DNA of 64,000 nt. Origin: Bacteroidaceae bacterium (GTDB taxonomy: Bacteria > Bacteroidota > Bacteroidia > Bacteroidales > Bacteroidaceae). Numbering within the stretch: the first letter of the stretch is position 1; each line of letters begins with the position of its first letter. The notes beneath the pieces were generated by a model, which did not search any database, was not told where the DNA came from, and saw nothing but the letters and a program-made list of their open reading frames with translations. Made by a program: the position numbers and the translations under genes. Below are positions 7,719 to 18,137 of the stretch, one piece after another. The stretch covers positions 1-64,000 of the forward strand of contig JAGCPY010000040.1 of NCBI GenBank assembly GCA_017965425.1. Direction: 5' to 3'.

Positions 7719-10265
7719 ATGCGTAAATGGATTTTTATATTCCTCTGTATCCTCATACATGGGATGGTGAGGGGACAGACGCTGTTCGAACTGCCCGACT
7801 TGCCTGACACTTCGGTCAACACCGACATGAAGGGTGGACGCTATCATTATTGGTTTGATAATAATAAAACGGCTGCAAGAGAGGTGGCTATTAGTGCCAA
7901 TTCAGCTCAGCTGACTATTGCCGTCGACACTCTCGATGATTGGTTCCACACCATTCATCTTTGTGTACAGGACAAGAATGGAAGCTGGAGCGAGACGCTT
8001 ACACGTTCTTTTGCAGTTTTGCCCAAGAGCTTTGAAGGCTATTCTGTTAATACAGACCTAAAGGGTGGCAATTATTGTTATTGGTTCGATAACAATAATG
8101 CAAACATCAAGCAGATGACCATTGATGCCAATGCGGCAGTCATAGACATTCCTGTGGACAGCATTGATGACTGGTTCCATACCATTCATGTCTATGTTGT
8201 TGACAAGGAAGGTAGTAAGAGTGAGACGCTCACTCGTTCTTTTGCTGTCTTACCCAAGAGTTTTGAAAGCTATGCCGCAGACACGGATGTGAAGGGCGGC
8301 ACTTATTATTATTGGTTTGACTCCAATACTGCCGATGCTCATCAGATTTCTATTGAGGCCAATGCTGCGGTCGTTGACATTCCCGTTGACAGCATTGATG
8401 ATTGGTTCCACACCATTCATTTTTGTGTCATTGACAAAGAGGGTAATAAGACCGAGACACTCACTCGTTCATTCTGTGTCGTGCCCAAGAGTTTCGATGG
8501 CTATACAGCAGATACGGATTTAACGAAGGGTGGCTCTTATTACTATTGGTTTGATGCAGACACCGAAGGGGCTGTCAAGATGCCTATTGCGGACAATGCA
8601 GCAGTCGTTGATATTCCTGTTGATAACATTGATGATTGGTTTCATACTATTCATATTTGCGTAATCGATACAGCTGGCAATTATAGTGAGACTTACACCC
8701 GTTCGTTTTGTGTCGTGCCCAAGGATTTCAGTTCTGCTCATGCTGATACAGACCTGACCGGAGGTAAGTATCGTTATTGGTTTGATAACAGTCAGGCGGC
8801 CATCTATGAAGATGTTGTCACAGGTAATGTCATGGATTTAGATATTCCCGTTGACAGCCTTCCAGACTGGTTCCATTCCATTCACTTTCAGGTGTGTGAC
8901 AAAGGAGGTAACTGGAGTGAGGTTCAGACCAAGAGATTCTACATTCAACCCTCGAAAATGTTGGGAATTACAGGTTATGTCTATTGGATTAACGACGACT
9001 GGAATGGACGTCAGAGCGTCTCTTTCTCGGAGCCTGTGAATTCATTTGATTTTGCAGATCAGATAGATGTTGTTGCTTATCCTGTCCGTCCGTCTGCTTT
9101 CAAGTTTGTGATGGAGGATGGAAAGCCGTCTGTTCAAGCAGTCAATGACTTCCATATCAGATTCCAAACAGCTTGGGGCGATATGGCGGAAGGTGTGGCC
9201 CAGTTCCTTGACGAGTCAACGCAAGAAACTGTCACTGATATCATGCCTCTGACGCCAGATGAAGGTCAGTCATTCGATGTGCCAGAAAAGAATAAGATTA
9301 ACTGGTACTCAGTAGATGTATTGGCTGGAGACAAGGTCAGCTTAAAGACTGATAAGAAGAGTGTTCTCCAAGTATTCTCGTCGAAAGCAGATGAAGTTTA
9401 TCATGCAGACGCGGCTGAATCTACAGTTGAAGGTGGCTTCACAGCTCCAGAGGATGGTATTTACTATCTGGCTGTTCATGATGTTGTTTCAGGTGGAGCG
9501 TCCACACAGCTGATAGATTACCTCCTCACGGAATCAGACAGACACTTACTTCTTGGTGATGTGAATGCAGACCGTGCCATCAACGTGGGTGACCTTGTGC
9601 AAACGGTCAATTATATCATCGGCAACAATCCTATTGACTTCCGCTTTGAGTTGGCTGACATGGACAGGAACAATACATTGGATGTATCGGACTTGGTTCA
9701 GATTATCCGTATCATCACCGGTGAGCGTGCCACGGAGCGCGGCTATCGCATCAAGGCACAGCAATTGGAGAACAACGATTGTTTGACCGCTTCCTTCGAG
9801 AATGGCATGTTCAATTTATCTCTCGAAAATGCTGTGCCCTATTCTGCCTTCCAGTTTGCCTTGACCCTTCCCGAAGGAATCTCGGTGACTTCAACTGTAC
9901 TCAACGCTGCTCGCAACGCAGGTCATGTTGTGTCTGTCGGACGTCTGGAAGACGGTCGTGTGATGGTTGTTGCCTATTCTGCAGCTAATCAGGCTTTCCG
10001 CGAGAACGAAGGCTCACTGCTTGACCTCTTTACCTCTGACGTGAAGGGTGGAAGCATCGAGGTGGATGACATTATGTTTGTCACACCTCAGGGACATGTC
10101 CGTCGATTTGCCCCCATCACCATCGACACGGCCACGGGCATACAGGATGTGGAACTGGTTGGCGCCGTTAAGGGTTACTACGACATCAGTGGCCGACGAC
10201 TTGACAATGCCCCGACACGAAAAGGTATCTATATCCATAATGGAAAGAAGATTACTGTGAAATGA
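7719..10265 (+). CDS. Secreted WFHTIH-repeat protein with dockerin-like domain and C-terminal tail
   Basis: This 848-aa protein has a signal peptide (about residues 1-20). Residues about 30-410 hold five tandem repeats of 77-78 aa, each with YYWFD, a VDIPVDSIDDWFHTIH core and SETLTRSF..PKSF. A degenerate segment follows. At about 613-670 there is a dockerin type I-like pair of calcium loops (GDVNADRAINVGDLV and DMDRNNTLDVSDLV). A cohesin-like beta domain (about 690-810) and the C-terminal tail YDISGRRLDN...GIYIHNGKK finish the chain. That tail is frequent in secreted Prevotella and Bacteroides proteins and may act in export or anchoring. The stop overlaps the next start (ATGA), indicating translational coupling. 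The function is unknown; an adhesin or scaffold role is inferred from the domains. Confidence 0.78.
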   Translation: MRKWIFIFLCILIHGMVRGQTLFELPDLPDTSVNTDMKGGRYHYWFDNNKTAAREVAISANSAQLTIAVDTLDDWFHTIHLCVQDKNGSWSETLTRSFAVLPKSFEGYSVNTDLKGGNYCYWFDNNNANIKQMTIDANAAVIDIPVDSIDDWFHTIHVYVVDKEGSKSETLTRSFAVLPKSFESYAADTDVKGGTYYYWFDSNTADAHQISIEANAAVVDIPVDSIDDWFHTIHFCVIDKEGNKTETLTRSFCVVPKSFDGYTADTDLTKGGSYYYWFDADTEGAVKMPIADNAAVVDIPVDNIDDWFHTIHICVIDTAGNYSETYTRSFCVVPKDFSSAHADTDLTGGKYRYWFDNSQAAIYEDVVTGNVMDLDIPVDSLPDWFHSIHFQVCDKGGNWSEVQTKRFYIQPSKMLGITGYVYWINDDWNGRQSVSFSEPVNSFDFADQIDVVAYPVRPSAFKFVMEDGKPSVQAVNDFHIRFQTAWGDMAEGVAQFLDESTQETVTDIMPLTPDEGQSFDVPEKNKINWYSVDVLAGDKVSLKTDKKSVLQVFSSKADEVYHADAAESTVEGGFTAPEDGIYYLAVHDVVSGGASTQLIDYLLTESDRHLLLGDVNADRAINVGDLVQTVNYIIGNNPIDFRFELADMDRNNTLDVSDLVQIIRIITGERATERGYRIKAQQLENNDCLTASFENGMFNLSLENAVPYSAFQFALTLPEGISVTSTVLNAARNAGHVVSVGRLEDGRVMVVAYSAANQAFRENEGSLLDLFTSDVKGGSIEVDDIMFVTPQGHVRRFAPITIDTATGIQDVELVGAVKGYYDISGRRLDNAPTRKGIYIHNGKKITVK
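7818..8957 (+). repeat. Five tandem 231-234 bp coding repeats
   Basis: Equivalent Thr codons of the repeats lie at about 7821, 8052, 8283, 8514 and 8748, giving steps of 231, 231, 231 and 234 bases. Copies 2 to 4 are the most alike, which suggests recent duplication or gene conversion. Confidence 0.85.
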
Positions 10266-13200
10266 AACGATTATTCCTTATGTTGTGTGCGTTGCTCACT
10301 TTCCTGGGCAGCGCGCACGCAGACAACTTCACCGCTGCGCCCTTGACCATTGGTGCGGGCGATGAGGCGACCCTTACGGTAGGTATCACGGGCTTTGAAG
10401 TCCAACCCACCGCTTGGCAGTTCGTCTTGTCATTGCCCGATGGTATCAGGCTTGTAGAGGACTCTCCCGGAAAGTACGCCATTACACTTTCTGACCGTCA
10501 TGATGCCAGCAGTCACAGCTTAACCGTCACACCGCAAGCCGACGGCACATTTATGCTTGTCTGTTATTCGGCTCAGAATAGTGTGCTTTCGGGTGGTGAC
10601 GGCGCACTTGTCTCGTTGAAGCTTCGTGCGGCAGCCCGTTTGGCTGGACAGACGCTTTCGGCCAGCATTACGTCTGGCTCTGAGTCTGACCGCTTCGGAA
10701 ATGTCACGAGTGTTGGCGACCGCACCTTTGACATTGTTGTTGCTAACAACAATGCGCTCGTGTGTCCGACCGTGGCTTTGGGCGCAGGCGAAGATGCTGC
10801 TGTGGAAGTCAGCTTGAACAATGAGAATAAATTTGTGACGGCATGGCAGATGCAGCTTTCTCTTCCAGACGGAGTGTCCTTGGCGCAAGATAATAAGGGA
10901 CAATATCTCTGCACATTATCTGATCGCCACGATGCGTCAAGCCATCAGCTGACGGTGACACCGTTGGCTACGAAAGGTTCTTATCAGTTTGTGTGCTATT
11001 CCGGAGCCAACACGATTCTGACGGGACATTCGGGAACGGTTCTCAACATGACGCTGAGAGGTGCTGCCAATCTTGCTGGTCAAGGTTTGCGTGGTCATTT
11101 CAGTCAAATCGGTGTTTCCACCATCTATGGAGATGTCCTCTCTCTTGCCGATGTGGAATTTACCATAGGTCTGAACATGCCCATTGTCACGCCTGTTAAT
11201 GTCAGCCGCGTGTATGGCGACGAGAATCCTGAGTTCAGCTACACCACTTCTGGAAGTATACTCTTTGGAGAGCCGCAGTTGACGACGGTGGCCAACATCA
11301 CTTCGCCTGTCGGCACTTATCCCATTACGGTATCGAGGGGAAGTATTCAGAATGTTGACTATGACGCAGTCGAGGGCACGCTGACGATTTTGCCTGCCCC
11401 CCTCACCATCTCTGTGGAGCCGGCGACAAAGAAGCAGGGTGACCCACTTCCCAAGTTCACGGCCACCTATTCAGGTTTTAAGAACGGTGAAACATCCGAT
11501 GTCCTTTCCGTCCTTCCGACGTTGACGACCACAGCTACCGAGGGTAGCGAACCGGGTACTTATGATATTACCCCTTCTGGGGCAGAGGCACAGAACTATG
11601 CCATCACGTATGTACCCGGAACGCTAATGGTTATCCCTGCCGATGGTATCGTGTTGACGGCTACCAGTTTCACGCGTGTCTATGGTGAGGAGAATCCAGA
11701 GTGGACGTACACCTCGCTTGGCGCAGAGCTGACAGGCGAACCCGCTCTCTCATGTGAGGCGAACATCTTGTCGCCCGTAGGTGAATATCCTATTGTCATC
11801 ACAAAAGGCAACGTCGCCAATTACAATGATCGTTACGTGAATGGTACGTTGACGATTGTGCCGGCGACGCTGACCGTTACGGCCAACGATGCCAGCAAGA
11901 AGCAGGGCGAGGCTTTACCTGAGCTTACTGCCTCTATCACAGGTTTCAAGAATGGTGAAGACGCTAGCGTGTTGTCCGTTCAGCCTACGTGTTCCACGTC
12001 TGTCACGAAGGCAACTGAGCCTGGCACCTACGAGATTACCGTCTCTGGGGCAGAGGCTCAGAACTATGCCTTTACATACGTGGCGGGTACGCTTACGGTG
12101 AATCCTGCAGACAGGGTGGTTGTTACTGCCGTGAATGCGACACGTATCTACGGCGACGAGAATCCTGAATTCACGTTCACCTCTGAAGGCGCGCCTCTGG
12201 TGGGTATGCCTGCCTTTACTTGCGAGGCAACGCCGACATCGCCTGTCGGAGAGTATCCGATTGTGATCACAAAGGGTGGAGTGGCCAACTATAACGACCA
12301 CTACGTCAATGGAACCCTCACGATTGTCAAGGCACCCCTGACTGTCACGGCCAATGATGCTTTCAAGCAGCAGGGCGATGCCAATCCCGAACTGACGTGC
12401 TCCTATGACGGCTTTAAGAATGGTGAGACTGCTGAAGTGTTGACGAAACAGCCCACGCTCACGACCGATGTCGTGGAGTCCACCGAACCAGGTGAGTATG
12501 ACATCCATGTGTCGGGTGCAGAAGCGGTGAATTATGTCATCACCTTCGTTGATGGCAAGTTTACGGTTCTCTCTGCCGATCCCATCAAGCTGACGGCGAC
12601 AAGCTTCACCCGCGTCTATGGTGAAGAGAATCCTGAATTCACCTTCACCTCCGAGGGAGCAACGCTCATCGGTATGCCCGACATTACTTGTGAAGCTACC
12701 ATCAATTCTCCTGTTGGTGTCTATCCAATCCTTATCTCCAAAGGTTCTGTTGCCAACTACAACGACAGCTACGTGTCTGGCACGCTGACGATTACGCCAG
12801 CACCGTTGACGGTTTCCGTCGTGGGCGAGTACGAGCGCAACGAAGGCGAGGAGAATCCAGACTTCAAACTTTCCTTCAGCGGATGGAAGCTGGGTGAGGA
12901 TGAGAGCGTGCTGACACAAGTGCCAGTCGCGACCACAGATGCCAATGAGAAGAGTAAGGCTGGCGTCTACGATGTCGTGCCATCAGGTGGTGTCGCTACC
13001 AATTATGAGTTCATCTATCAAGGCACTAAGCTCACCGTCATCAAGATGATAGAGCTGGCCATCACCTCGATGGGCGGTGGAAAGGTCATCTTCGACGAGC
13101 TGGAACTCCAGCAGGTGAGTCAGAGCTTCCACTTCAATGTTCGCAAGGAAGTGACCCTGACTTTCCAAGCCTATGAGACTTTCCATCTGGAGCAGTTGAC

Positions 13201-14764
13201 TGTCAACGAAGATGATGCCATGTCCCGGTTGCAGGACAATCAGCTTGTCCTCGGAACCCTTTCCGAAGACACGTATATCTTTGCCAACTTTGTCTCGAAC
13301 TACACGGAGGCCGACACGGCAGTCGTCACTGTACAGATCGAAGGCTATGGTGCCGTCGTCATCGACGGAAAGACGATGGTGGATAAAGAAGATACTGTGC
13401 GCGTGGCCAAGGGTCGTGACTACATCGTCCAGATGGTGCCCGAGGAAGGTCAGCGCTTAGGACGCTTCTCGGTCAATCAGGTTCCCGTGACAGATAAGGT
13501 CGCAGCCAACAAGTTCGTCTTGGCCAATGTCCAGGGAGATTCACTCATCTCCGTCGTCTTCGTTGACGACCTCGACACCTTCACCAAGACCGATGTGGCC
13601 TATGGTGTAATAGAGAACGGCGTAGACCTTGACTTGGTCAAGGTGATGGCTCAACCCAGCGGCTACGAAGGTGTGGTCAACATCTCCGAGACGGTTGTGG
13701 ACGAGAAGGGAAAGGTCTGGCGTGTAGTGGGTGTGGACAACACCGCATTCCGCGACTGTCCGTATCTGGAGAGTGTCACGCTGCCCTCTTCGCTTCGGGA
13801 GGAACTGACAGGCATCGACCTCTTCCAGCGCTGTCCGCGTCTGGCGGCTATCGTCTGGAACGCCGAATTTGAACTCAAGCGTCAGTATCTCGGTTCGTTG
13901 AACAATAACAACTTGCTCTGCTACGTCAAAGATGCAAAGTACGCACCGAAAACGATTGGTAATGTGATTGTCGACGGCCACGCCGACCGCATCCGTCTCA
14001 ACGGCGACCGCAGCCAGAACTTCTATTGCCCGATTCCATTTGAGGCAGAGGTCATTGAGTACACGCGCAATTTCTCTCATGAGACAAAGAAGGGAATCTG
14101 CAAGGGATGGGAAACCATCGCCCTGCCCTTCGACGTAGATAAGATCCTGAATGGGAAAGGAGAAGAGCTGACACCCTTCCAGACTTTCAATGAAGGCAAA
14201 GAGTTCGACGAGTGGAAGAGCCGTCCTTTCTGGCTCTATAAGTACACGGAGGCTGACGCATGGCAGGCTGTATCGTCTATGCAGGCTAATACGCCGTACA
14301 TCATCTCCATGCCCAACGATCCCTCCTATATTGAGGACTTCCGTCTGTCGGGCACTATCTCCTTCATGGCCGCTAATGCGACGGTGAAGTCATCTGAAGA
14401 GCTGAATCCAGTTTACGGAAGCAAGCGCTCGTTCCACCCCACGTTCATTGAACAGAGGCTAAACGACTCGTATGTGCTGAATGAATACGAGGTGTATCTG
14501 GGGAATCCCGAAGGCAGCGTCTTCGTGCGCGATTTGCGTGAGCATCGCCCGTTCGAGGCATACTTCCTCACTACGGGTGGCGCTTCCAAGGAGTACTTCG
14601 GTCTGTTCGAGGATGTTGCCGATGGTCTGCCTCAGATAGAGGACTTGCAGTCGCAACGGCAGTCGCAATCGGAACATATCTATGATCTCAGCGGGCGACC
14701 TGTCAACAAGCCAACCTCTAAAGGTCTTTACATCCAGAACGGACGCAAAGTGCTCTTCCGTTGA
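10262..14764 (+). CDS. Giant secreted MBG-repeat protein with cohesin-like N-terminus
   Basis: This 1500-aa protein has a signal peptide (MKRLFLMLCALLTFLGSAHA). Two cohesin-like beta domains follow (about 22-160 and 165-300; both contain AWQ..LSLPDG and TLSDRHDASSH). Four near-identical 156-aa units (about 305-930) each hold two MBG-type Ig-like modules, one with VYGEENPEFT and one with KKQGE..PE. After these come YGAVVIDG-type beta repeats, a BspA-like leucine-rich fragment (CPYLESVTLPSSLRE, around 1165) and the tail YDLSGRPVN...GLYIQNGRK. MBG domains occur in bacterial surface proteins and adhesins. Its start overlaps the upstream stop (ATGA), so it is probably made together with the dockerin protein. 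Host or glycan adhesion is the likely role, but this is inferred. Confidence 0.8.
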   Translation: MKRLFLMLCALLTFLGSAHADNFTAAPLTIGAGDEATLTVGITGFEVQPTAWQFVLSLPDGIRLVEDSPGKYAITLSDRHDASSHSLTVTPQADGTFMLVCYSAQNSVLSGGDGALVSLKLRAAARLAGQTLSASITSGSESDRFGNVTSVGDRTFDIVVANNNALVCPTVALGAGEDAAVEVSLNNENKFVTAWQMQLSLPDGVSLAQDNKGQYLCTLSDRHDASSHQLTVTPLATKGSYQFVCYSGANTILTGHSGTVLNMTLRGAANLAGQGLRGHFSQIGVSTIYGDVLSLADVEFTIGLNMPIVTPVNVSRVYGDENPEFSYTTSGSILFGEPQLTTVANITSPVGTYPITVSRGSIQNVDYDAVEGTLTILPAPLTISVEPATKKQGDPLPKFTATYSGFKNGETSDVLSVLPTLTTTATEGSEPGTYDITPSGAEAQNYAITYVPGTLMVIPADGIVLTATSFTRVYGEENPEWTYTSLGAELTGEPALSCEANILSPVGEYPIVITKGNVANYNDRYVNGTLTIVPATLTVTANDASKKQGEALPELTASITGFKNGEDASVLSVQPTCSTSVTKATEPGTYEITVSGAEAQNYAFTYVAGTLTVNPADRVVVTAVNATRIYGDENPEFTFTSEGAPLVGMPAFTCEATPTSPVGEYPIVITKGGVANYNDHYVNGTLTIVKAPLTVTANDAFKQQGDANPELTCSYDGFKNGETAEVLTKQPTLTTDVVESTEPGEYDIHVSGAEAVNYVITFVDGKFTVLSADPIKLTATSFTRVYGEENPEFTFTSEGATLIGMPDITCEATINSPVGVYPILISKGSVANYNDSYVSGTLTITPAPLTVSVVGEYERNEGEENPDFKLSFSGWKLGEDESVLTQVPVATTDANEKSKAGVYDVVPSGGVATNYEFIYQGTKLTVIKMIELAITSMGGGKVIFDELELQQVSQSFHFNVRKEVTLTFQAYETFHLEQLTVNEDDAMSRLQDNQLVLGTLSEDTYIFANFVSNYTEADTAVVTVQIEGYGAVVIDGKTMVDKEDTVRVAKGRDYIVQMVPEEGQRLGRFSVNQVPVTDKVAANKFVLANVQGDSLISVVFVDDLDTFTKTDVAYGVIENGVDLDLVKVMAQPSGYEGVVNISETVVDEKGKVWRVVGVDNTAFRDCPYLESVTLPSSLREELTGIDLFQRCPRLAAIVWNAEFELKRQYLGSLNNNNLLCYVKDAKYAPKTIGNVIVDGHADRIRLNGDRSQNFYCPIPFEAEVIEYTRNFSHETKKGICKGWETIALPFDVDKILNGKGEELTPFQTFNEGKEFDEWKSRPFWLYKYTEADAWQAVSSMQANTPYIISMPNDPSYIEDFRLSGTISFMAANATVKSSEELNPVYGSKRSFHPTFIEQRLNDSYVLNEYEVYLGNPEGSVFVRDLREHRPFEAYFLTTGGASKEYFGLFEDVADGLPQIEDLQSQRQSQSEHIYDLSGRPVNKPTSKGLYIQNGRKVLFR
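11190..13060 (+). repeat. Four tandem 468-bp MBG coding repeats
   Basis: The codons of the VYG motif lie at about 11213, 11681, 12149 and 12617, three steps of exactly 468 bases. The fourth unit grades into a more diverged half-unit. The regular length implies expansion by unequal recombination. Confidence 0.88.
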
Positions 14765-14788
14765 TGTTTGTGGTCCATCCTGTTTATC

Positions 14789-14824
14789 GGTGCACATCCT
14801 CCTTTTGGAAGATGTGCACCTTTT
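14789..14824 (+). terminator. Terminator after the secreted-protein genes
   Basis: GGTGCACATC (14789-14798) pairs perfectly with GATGTGCACC (14811-14820) around a 12-base loop and is followed by TTTT. It lies 24 bases after the stop of the MBG protein and may itself derive from the adjacent palindrome family. Confidence 0.7.
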
Positions 14825-14828
14825 CGTA

Positions 14829-14910
14829 GGGACGTGTACACAAAAAGCCTGCAACGTGTACACGTTACGGCCTGAACGTGTACACGTGTCGGGAGGGACG
14901 TATGGACATG
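14829..14910. repeat. Palindromic repeat block A2 (GTGTACAC type)
   Basis: This block contains at least four palindrome cores: GACGTGTACAC, CAACGTGTACACGTT, GAACGTGTACACGTG and a diverged GACGTATGGAC just beyond. It lies between the MBG gene and the thrS promoter. Confidence 0.8.
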
Positions 14911-15012
14911 GGAAAGGGGGCGTTCATGCGTGCGGGCGATGTTTTGCAAACATTTTTCGGGGAAAGGATGAGGATTTTTACGATTTCGTGAGGCTGTTCG
15001 GAAATAAAGTGC

Positions 15013-15020
15013 TACTTTTG
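15013..15020 (+). promoter_or_regulatory. -7 promoter box of thrS
   Basis: TACTTTTG matches TAnnTTTG and lies 41 bases before the thrS start. The -33 element is weak. Confidence 0.5.
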
Positions 15021-15061
15021 CAGCCGAATTGTGAAAAAGCAAGAAAGACAAGATATTGACT

Positions 15062-17005
15062 ATGATTAAAATTACACTTCCCGATGGCACTGTCCTCGAA
15101 CGCGAGGCAGGTGTGACGGGTTACGAGATTGCCGAAAGTATTTCGCCCCGTCTGGCAGCAGATGTGCTGGCTTGTGGTGTCAACGGCGAGACCGTGGAGC
15201 TGAACCGCCCCATCAACAGCGACGCACAGCTTGTCCTCTACAAGTGGGACGACGAACAAGGTAAGCACGCCTTCTGGCACACCAGCGCTCATCTCATGGC
15301 CGAGGCGCTGCAAGAGCTGTACCCTGGCACCCAGTTCGGTATCGGTCCCGCCATTGAGCGCGGTTTCTACTACGACGTAATGCCGCCCGAGGGCACCGTC
15401 ATCCGTGAAGCTGACTTCGAGGACATCGAGAAAAAGATGATGGAACTGGTGCAGCGCAAGGAAGCGCTCGTTCGTCGTGACATCTCTAAGGCTGACGCGC
15501 TGACATTCTTCGGCGAGCACGGCCAGAACTATAAGAACGAGCTTATCGCAGACCTCGAAGACGGACACATCACCACCTACACGCAGGGTGCTTTCACCGA
15601 CCTCTGCCGTGGTCCTCACCTTGTGAACACTGCGCCAATCAAGGCTGTGAAGATTACTGCCGTCAGTTCCGCCTACTGGCGCGGCGACGAGAAGCGTCCA
15701 CAGATGACACGTATTTACGGTATTACCTTCCCCAAGAAGAAAATGCTCGACGAGTACATCACTCTGATGGAGGAGGCTAAGAAGCGCGACCACCGCAAGA
15801 TTGGCAAAGAGATGGAGTTGTTCATGTTCTCCGAGCGTGTCGGCAAGGGACTTCCCATCTGGCTTCCGAAGGGTACAGCTTTACGTCTTCGCCTGGAGGA
15901 CATGTTGAAAAAGATTCAGAAACGCTACGGCTACCAACAAGTGATTACTCCGCACATCGGCGGCAAGAACTTGTACGTGACGAGTGGTCACTGGGCACAC
16001 TATGGTAAGGACTCGTTCCGTCCTATCACCACCCCCGAAGAAGGGGAAGAGTACTTGCTTAAGCCCATGAACTGCCCTCACCATTGCGAGATCTTCGCCA
16101 GCAAGCCCCGTTCCTACAAGGATCTGCCACTTCGTCTGGCCGAGTTCGGCACTGTTTACCGCTATGAGCAGAGTGGCGAGTTGCACGGTCTTACGCGCGT
16201 GCGTTCCTTTACTCAAGATGATGCCCACCTCTACTGCCGTCCCGATCAGGTGAAACAGGAATTCATCCGCGTCATGGAGATTATTCAAATCATCTTCGGC
16301 GCTTTGAACTTCGATAACTTTGAGGCACAGATTAGCCTCCGTGATCCAAACAACAAGGAGAAATACATTGGCAGTGACGAGGTTTGGGAACAAGCAGAAC
16401 GCGCCATCATCGAGGCGTGCGAGGAGAAAGGTCTTCAGACTCACACCGAGTTGGGCGAAGCTGCCTTCTATGGCCCCAAGCTCGACTTCATGGTGAAGGA
16501 TGCTCTCGGGCGTCGTTGGCAATTAGGCACTATTCAGGTTGACTACAACTTACCCGAGCGTTTCCAGCTCGAATACACCGGCGAGGACAACCAGAAGCAT
16601 CGTCCCGTGATGATTCACCGCGCCCCGTTCGGAAGCATGGAGCGCTTCGTGGCTGTGCTCATCGAGCACACGGCAGGACATTTCCCCCTCTGGCTCACTC
16701 CCGATCAGGTCGCCATTCTTCCCATATCCGACAAGTTCATTGACTATGCCAAGAAGGTTCAAGACATCTTGGAGCAGAATGATGTTCGCACCGTGCTCGA
16801 CGACCGTGCTGAAAAAATCGGTCGCAAGATACGTGACAACGAGATGAAGCACATCCCGTACCTGCTCATTGTTGGCGAAAAAGAGGAAGCTGAAGGCATG
16901 GTGAGCGTCCGACGTCAGGGTCAAGGCGACCAAGGTAGCATGAAAATCGAAGATTTTGCAAAGAAAATCAACGAAGAAGTGCGTAGTATGACAGAAAAGT
17001 ATTAA
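15062..17005 (+). CDS. thrS: Threonyl-tRNA synthetase
   Basis: This 647-aa class II aminoacyl-tRNA synthetase charges tRNA-Thr. Domains in order are TGS (about 1-62, [11 protein letters not shown]), the editing domain with [12 protein letters not shown] (around 75-90) and [15 protein letters not shown], the catalytic core with [10 protein letters not shown] and [11 protein letters not shown], class II motif 3 ([11 protein letters not shown]), and the anticodon-binding domain (about 545-647). I start at ATG 15062, not the TTG six bases upstream. It is the first gene of the widely conserved order thrS-infC-rpmI-rplT. A second promoter box for infC overlaps its stop codon. Confidence 0.97.
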   Translation: MIKITLPDGTVLEREAGVTGYEIAESISPRLAADVLACGVNGETVELNRPINSDAQLVLYKWDDEQGKHAFWHTSAHLMAEALQELYPGTQFGIGPAIERGFYYDVMPPEGTVIREADFEDIEKKMMELVQRKEALVRRDISKADALTFFGEHGQNYKNELIADLEDGHITTYTQGAFTDLCRGPHLVNTAPIKAVKITAVSSAYWRGDEKRPQMTRIYGITFPKKKMLDEYITLMEEAKKRDHRKIGKEMELFMFSERVGKGLPIWLPKGTALRLRLEDMLKKIQKRYGYQQVITPHIGGKNLYVTSGHWAHYGKDSFRPITTPEEGEEYLLKPMNCPHHCEIFASKPRSYKDLPLRLAEFGTVYRYEQSGELHGLTRVRSFTQDDAHLYCRPDQVKQEFIRVMEIIQIIFGALNFDNFEAQISLRDPNNKEKYIGSDEVWEQAERAIIEACEEKGLQTHTELGEAAFYGPKLDFMVKDALGRRWQLGTIQVDYNLPERFQLEYTGEDNQKHRPVMIHRAPFGSMERFVAVLIEHTAGHFPLWLTPDQVAILPISDKFIDYAKKVQDILEQNDVRTVLDDRAEKIGRKIRDNEMKHIPYLLIVGEKEEAEGMVSVRRQGQGDQGSMKIEDFAKKINEEVRSMTEKY

Positions 17006-17010
17006 CTTTG
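17003..17010 (+). promoter_or_regulatory. -7 promoter box of infC overlapping the thrS stop
   Basis: TAACTTTG begins with the thrS stop codon TAA. It would give infC-rpmI-rplT its own transcript, with a leader of roughly 50 bases. Confidence 0.45.
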
Positions 17011-17065
17011 CGCCCGAATTTCAAAAACATAACCCTCCAAACCTCGTCCCGATAGGGCGACCTGA

Positions 17066-17743
17066 ATGAAGAAAAACAACCTGAAGAGCCAGTACCGTGT
17101 CAACGAACAGATACGAGTACGTGAAGTGCGCATCGTTGGCGACGACATCGAGTCGTGTATCATGAACACGCGCGATGCGTTGCATTTGGCAGAACAGAAA
17201 GGCGTTGACCTCGTGGAGATTTCTCCTAATGCCGAGCCACCTGTATGCCGACTCATCGACTACTCCAAATTCATCTATCAGCAGAAGAAGCGGCAGAAGG
17301 AGATGAAAGCTAAGCAAGTGAAGATTGAGGTCAAGGAAATCCGCTTCGGCCCGCAGACCGATGACCACGACTATAACTTCAAGCTCAAGCATGCGCAAGG
17401 ATTCCTCTCCGATGGGGACAAGGTGAAGGCTTATGTCTTCTTTCGCGGTCGTTCCATTTTGTTCAAGGAACAGGGTGAAGTCCTTTTGCTCCGCTTCGCA
17501 CAGGACTTGGAGGAATACGGAAAAGTTGAATCCATGCCCGTTCTCGAAGGTAAGCGCATGACCATGTTCATCTCTCCCAAGAAGGTAGCACCTAAAAAGG
17601 TTCAGCCAGTTGAGGACGATGACTTCGACGACGATGTCGATACCGACGATGAGGCATTGGAAGCCGTTCGCAAGAAACCACAACAGAAGGAGCGTAAAGA
17701 ATATACAGGCCCGAAGGTTGAAGGAGAAGACTTCGACGATTAA
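17066..17743 (+). CDS. infC: Translation initiation factor IF-3
   Basis: This 225-aa factor binds the 30S subunit and controls start-codon choice. The N-terminal domain has [18 protein letters not shown]; the linker and C-terminal domain follow ([26 protein letters not shown] and [12 protein letters not shown]). The last 45 or so residues form an acidic and basic extension ([13 protein letters not shown]...EGEDFDD) absent from short enterobacterial IF-3. The start is ATG rather than the AUU used by E. coli infC, so the AUU-based autoregulation probably does not apply. It is followed by rpmI and rplT, the usual cluster. Confidence 0.95.
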   Translation: MKKNNLKSQYRVNEQIRVREVRIVGDDIESCIMNTRDALHLAEQKGVDLVEISPNAEPPVCRLIDYSKFIYQQKKRQKEMKAKQVKIEVKEIRFGPQTDDHDYNFKLKHAQGFLSDGDKVKAYVFFRGRSILFKEQGEVLLLRFAQDLEEYGKVESMPVLEGKRMTMFISPKKVAPKKVQPVEDDDFDDDVDTDDEALEAVRKKPQQKERKEYTGPKVEGEDFDD

Positions 17744-17822
17744 GAAAAAGACGACTGTGCGCTGCGCCCGGTATATGCGTTGCCACGTCATTTAACCAAT
17801 AACCAATTAAATAAACAAAAAA

Positions 17823-18020
17823 ATGCCAAAAGTAAAGACTAATTCCGGTGCAAAGAAAAGATTCGTCCTCACCGGAACGGGTAAGATTAAGCGTCATCAC
17901 GCTTATCACAGCCACATCCTGACAAAGAAAACCAAGAAGCAGAAGCGCAACTTGCAGCACAGCGATTTGGTCGTGACGGCCAACCGCAAGCAGGTCCGCG
18001 AACTCCTCCTCCTTCGTTAA
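17823..18020 (+). CDS. rpmI: 50S ribosomal protein L35
   Basis: This is a 65-aa basic ribosomal protein of the large subunit. [14 protein letters not shown] and [23 protein letters not shown] are the L35 signature. It lies 79 bases after infC and 117 bases before rplT in the conserved IF3-L35-L20 operon. Confidence 0.96.
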   Translation: MPKVKTNSGAKKRFVLTGTGKIKRHHAYHSHILTKKTKKQKRNLQHSDLVVTANRKQVRELLLLR

Positions 18021-18137
18021 TCCCAATCAGGATAGAGAGTTAAACAAGAATTTCTTCGGAAATCACCCAAGTCATTCACCGAACGTCCAAGCTCAAAAAG
18101 TCCGTAACGGCGCTTACGTTCAAAAAACAAACAAATT

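Noticed and set aside
18021..18137. An L20 leader regulatory RNA before rplT
   Set aside because: No convincing pseudoknot or stem resembling the L20 binding site could be found by eye.
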